Shown: positions 19,150 to 28,585 of the stretch, piece after piece
Layout of the letters: each line of letters begins with the position of its first letter
Position numbering within the stretch: the first letter of the stretch is position 1
Source: ChocPot-Mid sp043804925
GTDB taxonomy: Bacteria > Bacteroidota > Ignavibacteria > Kapaibacteriales > UBA2268
Length of the DNA: 64,000 nt
Direction of reading: 5' to 3'
NCBI GenBank assembly: GCA_043804925.1
Contig: JAZDIP010000086.1
Span: 38,255 to 102,254, forward strand
Made by a program: the position numbers and the translations under genes
Notes under the pieces: model-generated
Database searches by the model: none
The model's input: only the letters and a program-made list of their open reading frames with translations
Told to the model about the DNA's origin: nothing

Positions 19150-19181
19150 ATGCTGTCAAAAGTTTTGGCAGCATTTTTTTT
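19150..19181 (+). terminator. Intrinsic terminator after rho
   Basis: ATGCTGTCAAAA (19150-19161) pairs with TTTTGGCAGCAT (19163-19174), a 12-base stem with one G-U pair (the innermost pairs open to form a loop). Eight Ts follow directly. It lies about 95 bases after the rho stop and 23 bases before the next gene. Confidence 0.85.
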
Positions 19182-19203
19182 ATAATTTTTAACGGAATTG
19201 AAA

Positions 19204-21780
19204 ATGGCAAAGAAACATACGGCTAAGAATATTACTCAAAGGGATAAAACATCACAGGGTAATAAAGTATCCCAAAAGGAAGCCAAAAAAGTAATTCAAA
19301 AGAGTGAAATTATACCTGAAAAATACCAGGATTTATTTTTTATTGGATTGCTATTTCTTTTAGTATATATTTTCTTCTCATCAGCGATTTTTGGTAATGG
19401 ATTTTATGTCTCGGATAATCTTGCATCCAAAAGCTTTGAAACTTACGTGAATCAAGCTAACAAAGATGGGAATTTCCCTCAGTGGATACCATATATATTC
19501 AGTGGAATGCCGAGCTTTGCTGCTATGTTGACAACCGGGGCAAGAGCATGGGCATTTATACAATCAATATTTTTCAATATAATCGGGTTCTTTGGGATAC
19601 TGTTTTCGAGTGACGTTGCACGCCTTGCAATGTATTATGTAATCTATGGAACCGGAATTTATATTCTAATGCGTACTAAAGACCATGAAAGATTTGTTGC
19701 TTTTTTTACTTCGGCAGCAGCAGTTTTTTCAACAAGTGTAATTGTATGGATTATGATTGGACATAATACCAAACCGGTTGTATTTGCAATGTTCCCATTT
19801 GTCATTTTACTGTTGGAACAACTTCGCCTGAAATTCTCTATTTTACACACCGTTTTGTTGGTCATTGTCGTACATATTATGATGGAAGCCGGACACGTTC
19901 AAATGATATTTTACGGTATTGTAACATTTGCCCTTTACTTATTATTTGAATTTATCAGCCGTTTAATCAGCAAAAGAAAACCAATTAAAGTTTTAAGAGC
20001 GGCAGGTTTGTTAGCATTAGCCGGCGGGATTGCATTCATTATGTCATCAGACAGATACCTGAGTACCATGGAATATACCCCTCATTCAACACGAGGTTCC
20101 GGTCCTATCGAAAAAGCAGATAACTCAAAAGTAGGTGCTTCCGGTGGTAATGATTACGAATATGCAACAATGTGGTCTTACAGTCCTCAGGAAATGATGC
20201 TGTTTTTAGTACCGAATTATTTCGGATTCGGTAAGTTAAAATATTCCGGTCCTGCTACTCGCGGAGATGAAGTTAAGCTTCCTGCATATTGGGGACAAAA
20301 GCCATTTGACGATGCCGCGGCTTACATGGGAATCGGCATAATGGCTCTTGCTGTCTTGGGATTTATTATGTACAGGAGTAATGTTTTTGTTCAATTTTTA
20401 TTTGTTGCGTCCTTATTCTCATTACTACTTTCATTCGGTAAAAATTTACCATTTTTGTTTGATTTGTTCTACTACTATGTCCCAAGTTTTAATAAGTTCA
20501 GGGCTCCGAGTATGGCTCTGATTATAATGCAATTCACAGTACCAATTCTTGCAGGATACGGTTTGACAGGTATACTTAACTGGAGAAAAAACCCTGACGA
20601 AAGCAGCAAGAAAATGATGAAAGGACTAATAATCGGTTCATTGAGTTTTCTTGGATTGGGATTTTTATTCGCATTGCTTTTCAAAACATCTTATATTGAT
20701 GCAGTTACCGGTTCTGAAAATTCGTCTTTTCAAAGTTATTTAAAACAAATACCAGATTATGCAGAATTCATTTACAATCAAATGATAACCGATTGGCTTT
20801 TAAATGGTGTGTTACTTGTTTTATCCGTCTTTATGATTTTTTATTTTGTCAAGGGAAAATTATCCAAAAATCTATTTTTTGTTGCTTTAGCCATATTATT
20901 AATTGTAGATTTATGGCGCGTGGATTTTAGGCCTATGGAAGTATCTGAAAAACCGATTGAACAAGGTGCTTTTGTAAAGACTGATATCGTGCAATTTCTG
21001 GAGCAAGACAAATCTGTTTTCCGCATTGCCGATATGGCTCAAAGAGATACACCTAACGGTCTGGCTTATTTTAAAATTCAAAATATTAACGGGTATCATT
21101 CTGCAAAATTGAGAGTATATCAGGATATAATGGATGTAGCTAATATGCCTCAGGCACAGGGTTCAACTTCGATGGTACTAAATCCTTTCTTGTGGAATTT
21201 AATGAATGTAAGATATATAATTGCACAGGGGAAACTTTGGGAAGGGGCAACACCAATCTATCAATCACAGCAAACAGGGGAGAGTGTTTATTATAATCCG
21301 GGTATGCTGCCAAGAGTATTCTTCGTTAATTCGGTTCAGGTTGAAAAAGCGATTAAGATTTTGCATCATCTGCGGGATGGAGACTTTGACCCGATAAAGA
21401 TTGCATACATTGAAAAATCTATTAACATTAAACTTGACACACTCCTGGATGGAAATGTTGCCGAGATTACCGGATACAAAAATGAAAATATCAAGATAAA
21501 AGCAACTGCTACTGGGAATAATCTACTTTTTATCAGCGAAATTTATTATCCTGCATGGAAGGCATTTATTGATGGGAAGGAAACGAAAATATATAAAACA
21601 AACTATGCTTTTCGTTCCGTTGTTATACCTAAAGGTATGCATACGCTCGAATTAAAATACAAATCTGAGGGTTTTGAAACAGGTAAAAACCTGAGTTTTG
21701 CTTCAAACATTATCGTAGCTTTAGCATTAGTTCTTGGAATATTTTTAGAAATCAAGAAAAGAAAAACGGTGGATGTATAA
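19204..21780 (+). CDS. YfhO family multi-spanning membrane protein
   Basis: The 858-residue product has a basic cytoplasmic tail (about 1-45) and some 12-14 membrane segments. It ends with a C-terminal extracytoplasmic domain (about 600-830) and one last membrane helix before a Lys/Arg tail. The YfhO-like signatures are GNGFYVSDNL near the first segment, the loop IFSGMPSFAAM, and NGYHSAKLRVYQDIMD in the soluble domain. Characterised YfhO relatives act in lipoteichoic acid or lipid glycosylation. In Bacteroidota the function is not established, and a GT-C-type glycosyl transfer role is an inference. The ATG at 19204 is preferred over a TTG two codons earlier. Confidence 0.8.
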   Translation: MAKKHTAKNITQRDKTSQGNKVSQKEAKKVIQKSEIIPEKYQDLFFIGLLFLLVYIFFSSAIFGNGFYVSDNLASKSFETYVNQANKDGNFPQWIPYIFSGMPSFAAMLTTGARAWAFIQSIFFNIIGFFGILFSSDVARLAMYYVIYGTGIYILMRTKDHERFVAFFTSAAAVFSTSVIVWIMIGHNTKPVVFAMFPFVILLLEQLRLKFSILHTVLLVIVVHIMMEAGHVQMIFYGIVTFALYLLFEFISRLISKRKPIKVLRAAGLLALAGGIAFIMSSDRYLSTMEYTPHSTRGSGPIEKADNSKVGASGGNDYEYATMWSYSPQEMMLFLVPNYFGFGKLKYSGPATRGDEVKLPAYWGQKPFDDAAAYMGIGIMALAVLGFIMYRSNVFVQFLFVASLFSLLLSFGKNLPFLFDLFYYYVPSFNKFRAPSMALIIMQFTVPILAGYGLTGILNWRKNPDESSKKMMKGLIIGSLSFLGLGFLFALLFKTSYIDAVTGSENSSFQSYLKQIPDYAEFIYNQMITDWLLNGVLLVLSVFMIFYFVKGKLSKNLFFVALAILLIVDLWRVDFRPMEVSEKPIEQGAFVKTDIVQFLEQDKSVFRIADMAQRDTPNGLAYFKIQNINGYHSAKLRVYQDIMDVANMPQAQGSTSMVLNPFLWNLMNVRYIIAQGKLWEGATPIYQSQQTGESVYYNPGMLPRVFFVNSVQVEKAIKILHHLRDGDFDPIKIAYIEKSINIKLDTLLDGNVAEITGYKNENIKIKATATGNNLLFISEIYYPAWKAFIDGKETKIYKTNYAFRSVVIPKGMHTLELKYKSEGFETGKNLSFASNIIVALALVLGIFLEIKKRKTVDV

Positions 21781-22015
21781 ATTTGTAATAAGGAATTTGT
21801 TTTATATTCTAACAATTATGACAAAGACTGAACAAAATGGTTAAAAGATAAACAGATAGTTTAAAAATGATTGGGACACTCAATTTTTTGGGGAGTAAAA
21901 CAATGAGTTTTCTTAAGTATGGTAACCGGAATATTAACAAATTGGTGATTCTCTTTTGATTGAATTGGAGTTCGGGGAATGATTGGAATTGAATTTAACA
22001 ATTTTAGACAATCAT

Positions 22016-24196
22016 CTAACGTGACTTATTTATTTCGATATATTTCGGATGATTCCAAACAGGTCGAAAATCTTCATCTATTTTTGAATAGCTTATCCAG
22101 TTTTTGTTTTTTTCTGTTGTTTTCTTATAACAGTCCAAACCAACATCTATACTTCCAAGTTTAATCAAGTAGACACTAATATTATACAACATAACATCAT
22201 TATCAATGACCTTTTCAATAAAATTTTCATAATCATTTAAGAACTTATTAAGAATTTCCTTACCTTTTTTTTGTTCATTTCTCTCAAAATATATTTCAAC
22301 CATGTGAAGTGTTGCTAAATATCTATAATTCGAATCTATTTTTGTTGCTAAATCAAACATTTCATTTGCTCTTTGCATTGAGTCAAGTTTTGAGTAAACT
22401 TGACCAATTAAAAAATAAGCTTCAGCATCGTGAGGTTTTAAAATTAATATATTATTGCAATCATTCAATGCATTTATATAGTCCTTCTTCTTATTGTAAG
22501 CCCATATCAAATATTTAAATATGGTAGTATCATACGGTCTTTTTGAGACAGACTTTTTCAAATCATAAATACCACTATCAAATTCCCCTTTTTTTACAAA
22601 TTGTAATCCCCTGTTTGCGTATGCAGACCATAAATTTTTTTTCATTTCAATAGCTTTTGAAGAATAATAAATAGCCGAATCAATATTACCAAGTTTATTA
22701 TGGATCAAACCTATATTATTATAGGCATTATACTCTTTCGTTGGATTTAAATAAACTGATTCATAGAAATATTTAAATGCTGAATCAAAGTTATTTATTT
22801 CCATAAAGATTTGCCCAATATTATTCTTAACTCTTGATTCTTGTTCCAAGGAATTCGTTTTTGAATAACACTGAAAAGCGTGTGTAAAATTTATAATCGC
22901 TCTTTCAAATGATTGAATATCATAAAAAAAATTACCTAATTCACTATAGTAGTAGCATTCGCTATAGTTTCTACTAGTCATGTGTTTCACTAAATAATGC
23001 TCGGCTGAATCAAATTTTTTTAATCCCTTGTAAGTTTTAAAAGTATTTTCCAAAATATCCTCATAATCAGGATTAAGTTCATATACTTTTTTATAACAAA
23101 TAAGTGCTGAATCATAAAGTCTATTTTTCAATTTGCTATTGCCGTCAAAATAATTTTTCAGAATTAATTCGTGTATCCGTATTAGTTCATTAGCTTTCAT
23201 TCTATCGGCATTAGCAAGGTTAATAGACTTAAGCTCCTCATATAATTTTGCTCGTTTTTGATAATTATGTACATTTTTTGGATTTTCTTCAATTGATTTA
23301 TTAAATTCATCCAAACATTTTCTGTATATTTTATTTTTATCTGTACTATCTAAACTTTTAGCATAATTATTATTATTTTCAATTTTGTCGAAAATCGCTA
23401 AATAAACCCATATATGAGTTGAATCGTATTTAATGATATTCATTAAATCATGTAAAGCCAAACTATCTTCTCCACACTCCTCAAATATTTTTGATCTTCT
23501 ATTAAAAGCATAAACTCTATCGCTACTATCTGAAAGTGCTTGATTGTAGTTTTGTTCAGCTTTATTTAGCTCTCCTATTTTTTTATAAAGAATTCCTCTC
23601 TTAATATGTAAAAATGGATCATCTTGTGATGTTTCAATTATATTGTCCATTAAAGGTATAGCTTCAATATATTTTCCTTGTTGTTCAAAAATGTGAACGA
23701 GAAATTTTTGAGCATTGATATCATTTTTATCTATGTCTAAGATTTTATTCAGTTTCTCAATTGCTAAATCAGCCTTATTTAAATCATAGTATATTATTGC
23801 TTTAAACATTATTGATGGAATAAATTTGTTATTTACTGAATCAGAGAGTCTTAGATATTCTAAAGCTTTGTTAGTGTCATTTTCCTCATATTTTTTATTA
23901 GCAAAATTTAAATATATCAATTCTTTTTTTGTTTGAAGGATGTCTGATAATATGTGAAAAACTGAATCTTCGTTTTTATAATCAAAATTTCTTTTTTTTA
24001 ATTCTTCTTCTAATGAATCTATATTTATATCACCGTTACTATATTTTTTTATGTCAAGATCATACATTCCATATATGTCGTAAAAACTAGGTAAAAATCT
24101 TGGTGCGGGATATTCTTTGGGTATTAAAATACAAAAAATGAAATTCTGACAGGTTATGAAAATAATTGAGCAAAATATGATAAATCTAAATTTCAT
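22016..24196 (-). CDS. Large TPR-repeat protein, exported
   Basis: The 726-residue product begins with a hydrophobic stretch (FIIFCSIIFITCQNFIFCIL) that is either a signal peptide or a membrane anchor. At least a dozen tetratricopeptide units follow (for example AEQNYNQALSDSSDRVYAFNRRSKIFEECG, IDSAIYYSSKAIEMKKNLWSAYANRG, AEAYFLIGQVYSKLDSMQRANEMFDLA). No enzyme domain or T9SS sorting domain is seen. It is a protein-interaction scaffold of unknown partner, flanked by long spacers on both sides and probably monocistronic. Codon use is more AT-rich than its neighbours by eye. Confidence 0.75.
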   Translation of the reverse strand: MKFRFIIFCSIIFITCQNFIFCILIPKEYPAPRFLPSFYDIYGMYDLDIKKYSNGDINIDSLEEELKKRNFDYKNEDSVFHILSDILQTKKELIYLNFANKKYEENDTNKALEYLRLSDSVNNKFIPSIMFKAIIYYDLNKADLAIEKLNKILDIDKNDINAQKFLVHIFEQQGKYIEAIPLMDNIIETSQDDPFLHIKRGILYKKIGELNKAEQNYNQALSDSSDRVYAFNRRSKIFEECGEDSLALHDLMNIIKYDSTHIWVYLAIFDKIENNNNYAKSLDSTDKNKIYRKCLDEFNKSIEENPKNVHNYQKRAKLYEELKSINLANADRMKANELIRIHELILKNYFDGNSKLKNRLYDSALICYKKVYELNPDYEDILENTFKTYKGLKKFDSAEHYLVKHMTSRNYSECYYYSELGNFFYDIQSFERAIINFTHAFQCYSKTNSLEQESRVKNNIGQIFMEINNFDSAFKYFYESVYLNPTKEYNAYNNIGLIHNKLGNIDSAIYYSSKAIEMKKNLWSAYANRGLQFVKKGEFDSGIYDLKKSVSKRPYDTTIFKYLIWAYNKKKDYINALNDCNNILILKPHDAEAYFLIGQVYSKLDSMQRANEMFDLATKIDSNYRYLATLHMVEIYFERNEQKKGKEILNKFLNDYENFIEKVIDNDVMLYNISVYLIKLGSIDVGLDCYKKTTEKNKNWISYSKIDEDFRPVWNHPKYIEINKSR

Positions 24197-24431
24197 ATAA
24201 AATATTTCTATTTTTTAAATAAACTAATCAATATTTTTAAAAATAAGAAAATGCGGTTTATTAACCAAGAAATAATTAATTCAGTCTGAATATTGTAAAT
24301 TGGCTGTTTCAAAAACACTGGAAACTTCTTATATTAACATCAAATCATTTTTTTCTTTTGCCGATATTTATTAAGTTGAAAAATTATAGCAATTAGAATA
24401 TTAAATAATATATAAATTATAAGGATAAATT

Positions 24432-25721
24432 ATGAAATACTTGCCAATAGATAAAAATCTCTTTATCGAGAATCGTAAACGATTTGTGAAACAAATGAAA
24501 CCAAATACAATAGCTGTTTTTACTTCCAATGATGACTATCCCCGCAATGGTGACCAATTTTTCCAGTTCAGACAAAACTCCGATATCTTTTATCTGACGG
24601 GATTAGACCAGGCAAAAACAATCTTGATTTTATATCCGGATTCTAACAGAAACGAATTCAAGGAAATAGTTTTCACCGAAGAAACAAGTGAACTGATTGC
24701 AATCTGGTATGGTCATAAATATACTAAGGAAGAAGCAACAAAAATTTCAGGTATTGAAAATGTTCAATGGACTTCCGAATTCAACAAAGTTCTTGCTGAC
24801 TTAATGGCAAACTGCGATGGTATTTATTTGAATTCAAATGAAAATATTCGATTTTCAACTGATGTTCAGTATTCGGATATGAGATTTATTCAGGAAATGA
24901 GAGCAAAATTTCCTCTGCATGAATATTATCGTTCTGCACCAATCATGCGTGCATTAAGAACAATCAAGTCAAAAGTAGAAGTTGATTTGATTAAAACAGC
25001 ATGTAATATAACAGGTGTTGCATTTGAAAGAGTTCTGAAATTTGTCAAACCGGGAGTAATGGAATACGAAGTCGAAGCTGAGATTGTTCATGAATTTACA
25101 CGTAACCGTGCCAATGGGCATGCCTATTACCCGATTATAGCTTCCGGTGCAAGTGCATGTGTGCTTCATTATATAGAGAATAATAAAGAGTGTAAAGACG
25201 GTGATTTGATGCTTCTCGATTTCGGTGCTGAGTATGCAAATTATGCAGGTGATTTGAGCAGGACAATTCCTGTTAACGGGAAGTTTAGTCAAAGACAAAA
25301 AGATTGCTACAATGCAGTTTTAAATGTTATGAAGCAGGCACAAAATATGCTCGTGGTAGGGACAACAATTGACCAATACCACGAAAAAGTTTGCAAATTA
25401 ATGGAGCAGGAATTAATTGGGTTAGGACTTTTCACCGAAGAAGACGTGAAAAAACAAGACCCGAAAAAACCATTATTCTTCAAGTATTATATGCACGGCA
25501 CTTCTCATTTTATGGGACTGGATGTCCATGATGTTGGCTTCAAGCAGGAACCATTGCAGGCAGGTATGGTCTTTTCTTGTGAACCGGGAATTTATATATT
25601 AGATGAAGGTATTGGTATAAGAATTGAAAATGACATATTAGTTACAGAGAACGGTCCTGTTGACCTTATGGCAAATATACCGAGAGAAGTTGACGAGATT
25701 GAAGAAATAATGGGGTCATAA
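24432..25721 (+). CDS. M24B family aminopeptidase (Xaa-Pro aminopeptidase type)
   Basis: This metalloenzyme removes N-terminal residues before proline. The 429 residues have an N-terminal AMP_N domain (about 1-135) with QFRQNSDIFYLTGLDQ, and a pita-bread C-terminal domain. The five metal ligands are all visible: Asp in LLDFGAEY, Asp in YAGDLSRT, His in HGTSHFMGLDVHDVG, Glu in FSCEPGIYI and Glu in GIRIENDILVT. The length matches bacterial PepP. The start has an AAGGATAAATT context. An imperfect tandem repeat begins three bases after the stop. Confidence 0.93.
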   Translation: MKYLPIDKNLFIENRKRFVKQMKPNTIAVFTSNDDYPRNGDQFFQFRQNSDIFYLTGLDQAKTILILYPDSNRNEFKEIVFTEETSELIAIWYGHKYTKEEATKISGIENVQWTSEFNKVLADLMANCDGIYLNSNENIRFSTDVQYSDMRFIQEMRAKFPLHEYYRSAPIMRALRTIKSKVEVDLIKTACNITGVAFERVLKFVKPGVMEYEVEAEIVHEFTRNRANGHAYYPIIASGASACVLHYIENNKECKDGDLMLLDFGAEYANYAGDLSRTIPVNGKFSQRQKDCYNAVLNVMKQAQNMLVVGTTIDQYHEKVCKLMEQELIGLGLFTEEDVKKQDPKKPLFFKYYMHGTSHFMGLDVHDVGFKQEPLQAGMVFSCEPGIYILDEGIGIRIENDILVTENGPVDLMANIPREVDEIEEIMGS

Positions 25722-25723
25722 GC

Positions 25724-25765
25724 AGAATGAAAAATGTAAAATGTAGAATGAAAAATGTAAAATGT
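25724..25765. repeat. Two 21-bp tandem copies
   Basis: AGAATGAAAAATGTAAAATG plus T (21 bases) occurs at 25724-25744 and 25745-25765 without a mismatch, followed by a partial third copy. The array starts three bases after the stop of the aminopeptidase gene. Confidence 0.75.
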
Positions 25766-25802
25766 AGAATGGTTATTGGATTGTGGATATTTTATTGGAA
25801 CT

Positions 25803-25832
25803 CTGTGAATTCTCTGTAGAACTCAGTGTAAC
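25803..25832. repeat. Degenerate CTCTGTG/CTCAGTG repeat
   Basis: CTCTGTG, CTCTGTAG and CTCAGTG words at about ten-base spacing resemble the CTCCGTG words at 1617-1675. It probably belongs to the same decayed intergenic repeat type. Confidence 0.3.
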
Positions 25833-25875
25833 TGGAAGGTAAATAATTTAAAATGAAAAATATAAGGAATAAAGT

Positions 25876-27351
25876 ATGAATATTTACATTTGGATAATTT
25901 TGATATACCTCTTAGGTCTGACAGCTTTTAATTTTTATAAAGCGAAAAGTGTCAAGACACAGGACGATATGATGGTTGCCGGTCGCAGTCTCGGTGTCGG
26001 TAAAATGGTTTTCACATTAATCTGCACATGGATTGGTTCAGGAACTTTCATTGCAGGAGCGGAATTTGCAGTAAAAGCCGGATGGAGTTCGCTTTGGATG
26101 CCTGCCGGTGCATGGGTTGGTATTGCTCTGATATATTTTCTTGCAGGGAAAATCAGAACTTTCGGGCAATATACAATCGGCGATATACTCGAAGTAAGAT
26201 ATGGTAGATTTGCCCGTCTTTTTGGAGCAATCGCACTAGTCATCGCATTTACTACAATTGTATCATATCAGTTCAGAGCCGGTGGTTTGATTTTGAATGT
26301 AATAACTGATGGTGCAATTTCCACAGCTCAAGGGCAGATTATAGCCGCAGCATTTGTAATTCTGCTTACAGCCCTTGGAGGTATGGTTGCAGTTGCGCAC
26401 ACAGATTTGCCAAATGGAATAATTATCGCATTGGCTTGCATTGTTGCAGTTCCTTTTGTTGTAGTTGCTGCCGGAGGATGGGATGCACCTGCTGCGGTAC
26501 TGCCTGCCTCACAATTTCAATGGTTCTCGTCAGAATTCGGAGCTCATCCTGTTTTGAAAGGACTTTCTTATTTCCTCGCAACAATGTTTCTTTTGCTTGG
26601 TGTTCAAAGTATGTACCAAAAATTCTATAGTGCTAAAACACCTGCCGATGCCAAGAAAGCAGTTTCTCTTTGGATTGTTGGAACAATTGTGATAGAAACT
26701 GTTGTAATTGTAATAGCTATTTATGCCGCCGCATATTTTGCAGGAACTCAGTACGACCCTGCTTCAATAGTACTCAAAGCCGCAAGGGAAATGATATGGG
26801 CTCCGGTTGGTATTTTACTTCTTGGTGCCGCTTGCGTTGTTGTAATTTCTACAGGCATGAATTATCTTTTGAGTCCTTCAACAAATATAATAAGGGATAT
26901 TTACCAGACATTCATTAATCCCAATGCTGAAGAAAAGAAAGTTGTCGCTCTGCAAAAAATCTTTATCGTTGTTATAGGTTTTGTTGCATTTCTGATGATT
27001 TTCATTCCAACATATTTTGCAATCGAGGTTTCGGTATTGAAATATGCATATACAGCATACACAATGTACGGAGTTGCCATAACTCCCGCACTAATAGCGG
27101 CTCTTGCATGGAAAAGAGCAACAAAGACAGCCGGTGTAGTCAGCATCGTTTCAGGAGCAATAGTTGTTCTCATTCTCGACATTGTAATAACTTACGGTTT
27201 TCCTAATTTGCTAATAGACGGTGACCCTTGGGGAATACCAAGCATTTACCCTGGTCTGCTCGTCTCTATTGGGTCATTGGTTATCATAAGCTATCTGACA
27301 CCAAAACCAAAAAAGGAAGATTTAGTTAAGCTTTTTCCGGAGAATGTTTAA
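25876..27351 (+). CDS. Sodium:solute symporter family transporter
   Basis: The 491 residues form about 13 hydrophobic segments in the SSS (SLC5-like) pattern. It starts outside with WIILIYLLGLTAFNFYKAKSVKTQDDMMVAGRSLG, followed by TWIGSGTFIAGAEFAVKAGWSSLWMPAG and the signature region GQYTIGDILEVRYGRFARL. Members import sugars, amino acids, pantothenate, proline or urea with sodium. The substrate cannot be assigned. The last segments are followed by a short Lys-rich tail. It is followed 20 bases later by a T9SS cargo gene. Confidence 0.88.
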   Translation: MNIYIWIILIYLLGLTAFNFYKAKSVKTQDDMMVAGRSLGVGKMVFTLICTWIGSGTFIAGAEFAVKAGWSSLWMPAGAWVGIALIYFLAGKIRTFGQYTIGDILEVRYGRFARLFGAIALVIAFTTIVSYQFRAGGLILNVITDGAISTAQGQIIAAAFVILLTALGGMVAVAHTDLPNGIIIALACIVAVPFVVVAAGGWDAPAAVLPASQFQWFSSEFGAHPVLKGLSYFLATMFLLLGVQSMYQKFYSAKTPADAKKAVSLWIVGTIVIETVVIVIAIYAAAYFAGTQYDPASIVLKAAREMIWAPVGILLLGAACVVVISTGMNYLLSPSTNIIRDIYQTFINPNAEEKKVVALQKIFIVVIGFVAFLMIFIPTYFAIEVSVLKYAYTAYTMYGVAITPALIAALAWKRATKTAGVVSIVSGAIVVLILDIVITYGFPNLLIDGDPWGIPSIYPGLLVSIGSLVIISYLTPKPKKEDLVKLFPENV

Positions 27352-27371
27352 TTAATAATATTGAGAAATTT

Positions 27372-28583
27372 ATGAAAAGTATTTTAGTTTTAATAGTTTT
27401 GGCTTTTAGCTTTTCATCAGCTATTGGTCAAACGAATGTCATTTTCATCAATGAACTAATGGCAAAAAACGATTCATTCCTCGAAGACGATAAAGGAAAT
27501 TTCAGCGACTGGATTGAATTGTATAACAGTTCAAATTCAGATGTTAATATCGGCGGATATTATTTGACTGACGATATGGATACTTTAAACATGTGGAAAA
27601 TCCCATCCGGCACTACAATCCCTGCAAAAGCTTATCTGTTGTTTTGGGCAAGTGGGGATAATTCAAACCGGCACACGAACTTTAAACTTAGTGTAACAGG
27701 GGAAACTTTAGCTTTGGTTATGCCCGATGGAACTTCGCTTGTTGACACAATTAAATTCCCTGAACAAACTTCAAATGTTTCATACGGAAGAACTGTTGAC
27801 GGAGCCAAGACGTGGATTTTCTTTGAACAGCCGACACCAAATGCGGCTAATACTAAACCTAATTCTGATGTTTTGCCTGTAGTTATTAATGAACTGATGG
27901 CTTCCAATTCAAAAACTATTCAGGATGAAACAGGTGCATATCCCGATTGGTTTGAGTTATATAACAACTCAGACGAACAAATTGATATCAGTGGATTTTA
28001 TTTAACTGACAAACCAATGCGTGAGCCATCAATGTGGAGAATTCCTGAAGGGACAGTCTTAAATCCTCGCGCCTTCTTACTTATCTGGGCTGATAGCGAC
28101 CCAAAGGACGGTCCTTATCACACTAATTTTAATTTAGGTAAGGATGGTGATTCCATTGCAATTTATTCCGTTGACGGAAAAACACTTGTTGATATGATAG
28201 CTTATAAAAGCCAGCAAACTGATGTTTCATGGGGAAGGAGACCCGATGGAGCATACTCTTGGATGTTATTCTATACCCCAACGCCGGGTAAAACAAATAG
28301 TCCAATCGATGTTGAAGATTATTTTTCAAACATAGAGATTTCAAATTTTCCGAATCCGTTTAATGAAAAAACAGAAATCACTGTGATTTTAAATAAAAAC
28401 TCCAATATTACTCTTGCTGTTTATGATATTTTTGGTAGAAAAATTGAAGATATTTTCTCAGGTTACTTAAATCAGGGTAAACACAATTTCAGATTAAATA
28501 GCGTTAAACTACAATCAGGGATGTATTTTTGTCGTATGCAATCAGATGGATATAATATAATCCAAAAAATAATAAGAGAATAA
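27372..28583 (+). CDS. Secreted protein with two lamin-tail domains and T9SS sorting domain
   Basis: The 403 residues carry a signal peptide (MKSILVLIVLAFSFSSAIGQ) and two lamin-tail (LTD) domains in tandem. Each starts with an I/V-INELMA motif and the DWIELYN or DWFELYN core (about 25-140 and 165-285). A T9SS type A C-terminal domain follows (FPNPFNEKTEI...VYDIFGRKI...SGMYFCRMQSDG, about 325-403). LTD domains of this type are often adhesive modules on secreted bacterial proteins. It is the first of three consecutive cargo genes; the next begins two bases after its stop, so they are likely co-transcribed. Confidence 0.88.
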   Translation: MKSILVLIVLAFSFSSAIGQTNVIFINELMAKNDSFLEDDKGNFSDWIELYNSSNSDVNIGGYYLTDDMDTLNMWKIPSGTTIPAKAYLLFWASGDNSNRHTNFKLSVTGETLALVMPDGTSLVDTIKFPEQTSNVSYGRTVDGAKTWIFFEQPTPNAANTKPNSDVLPVVINELMASNSKTIQDETGAYPDWFELYNNSDEQIDISGFYLTDKPMREPSMWRIPEGTVLNPRAFLLIWADSDPKDGPYHTNFNLGKDGDSIAIYSVDGKTLVDMIAYKSQQTDVSWGRRPDGAYSWMLFYTPTPGKTNSPIDVEDYFSNIEISNFPNPFNEKTEITVILNKNSNITLAVYDIFGRKIEDIFSGYLNQGKHNFRLNSVKLQSGMYFCRMQSDGYNIIQKIIRE

Positions 28584-28585
28584 TA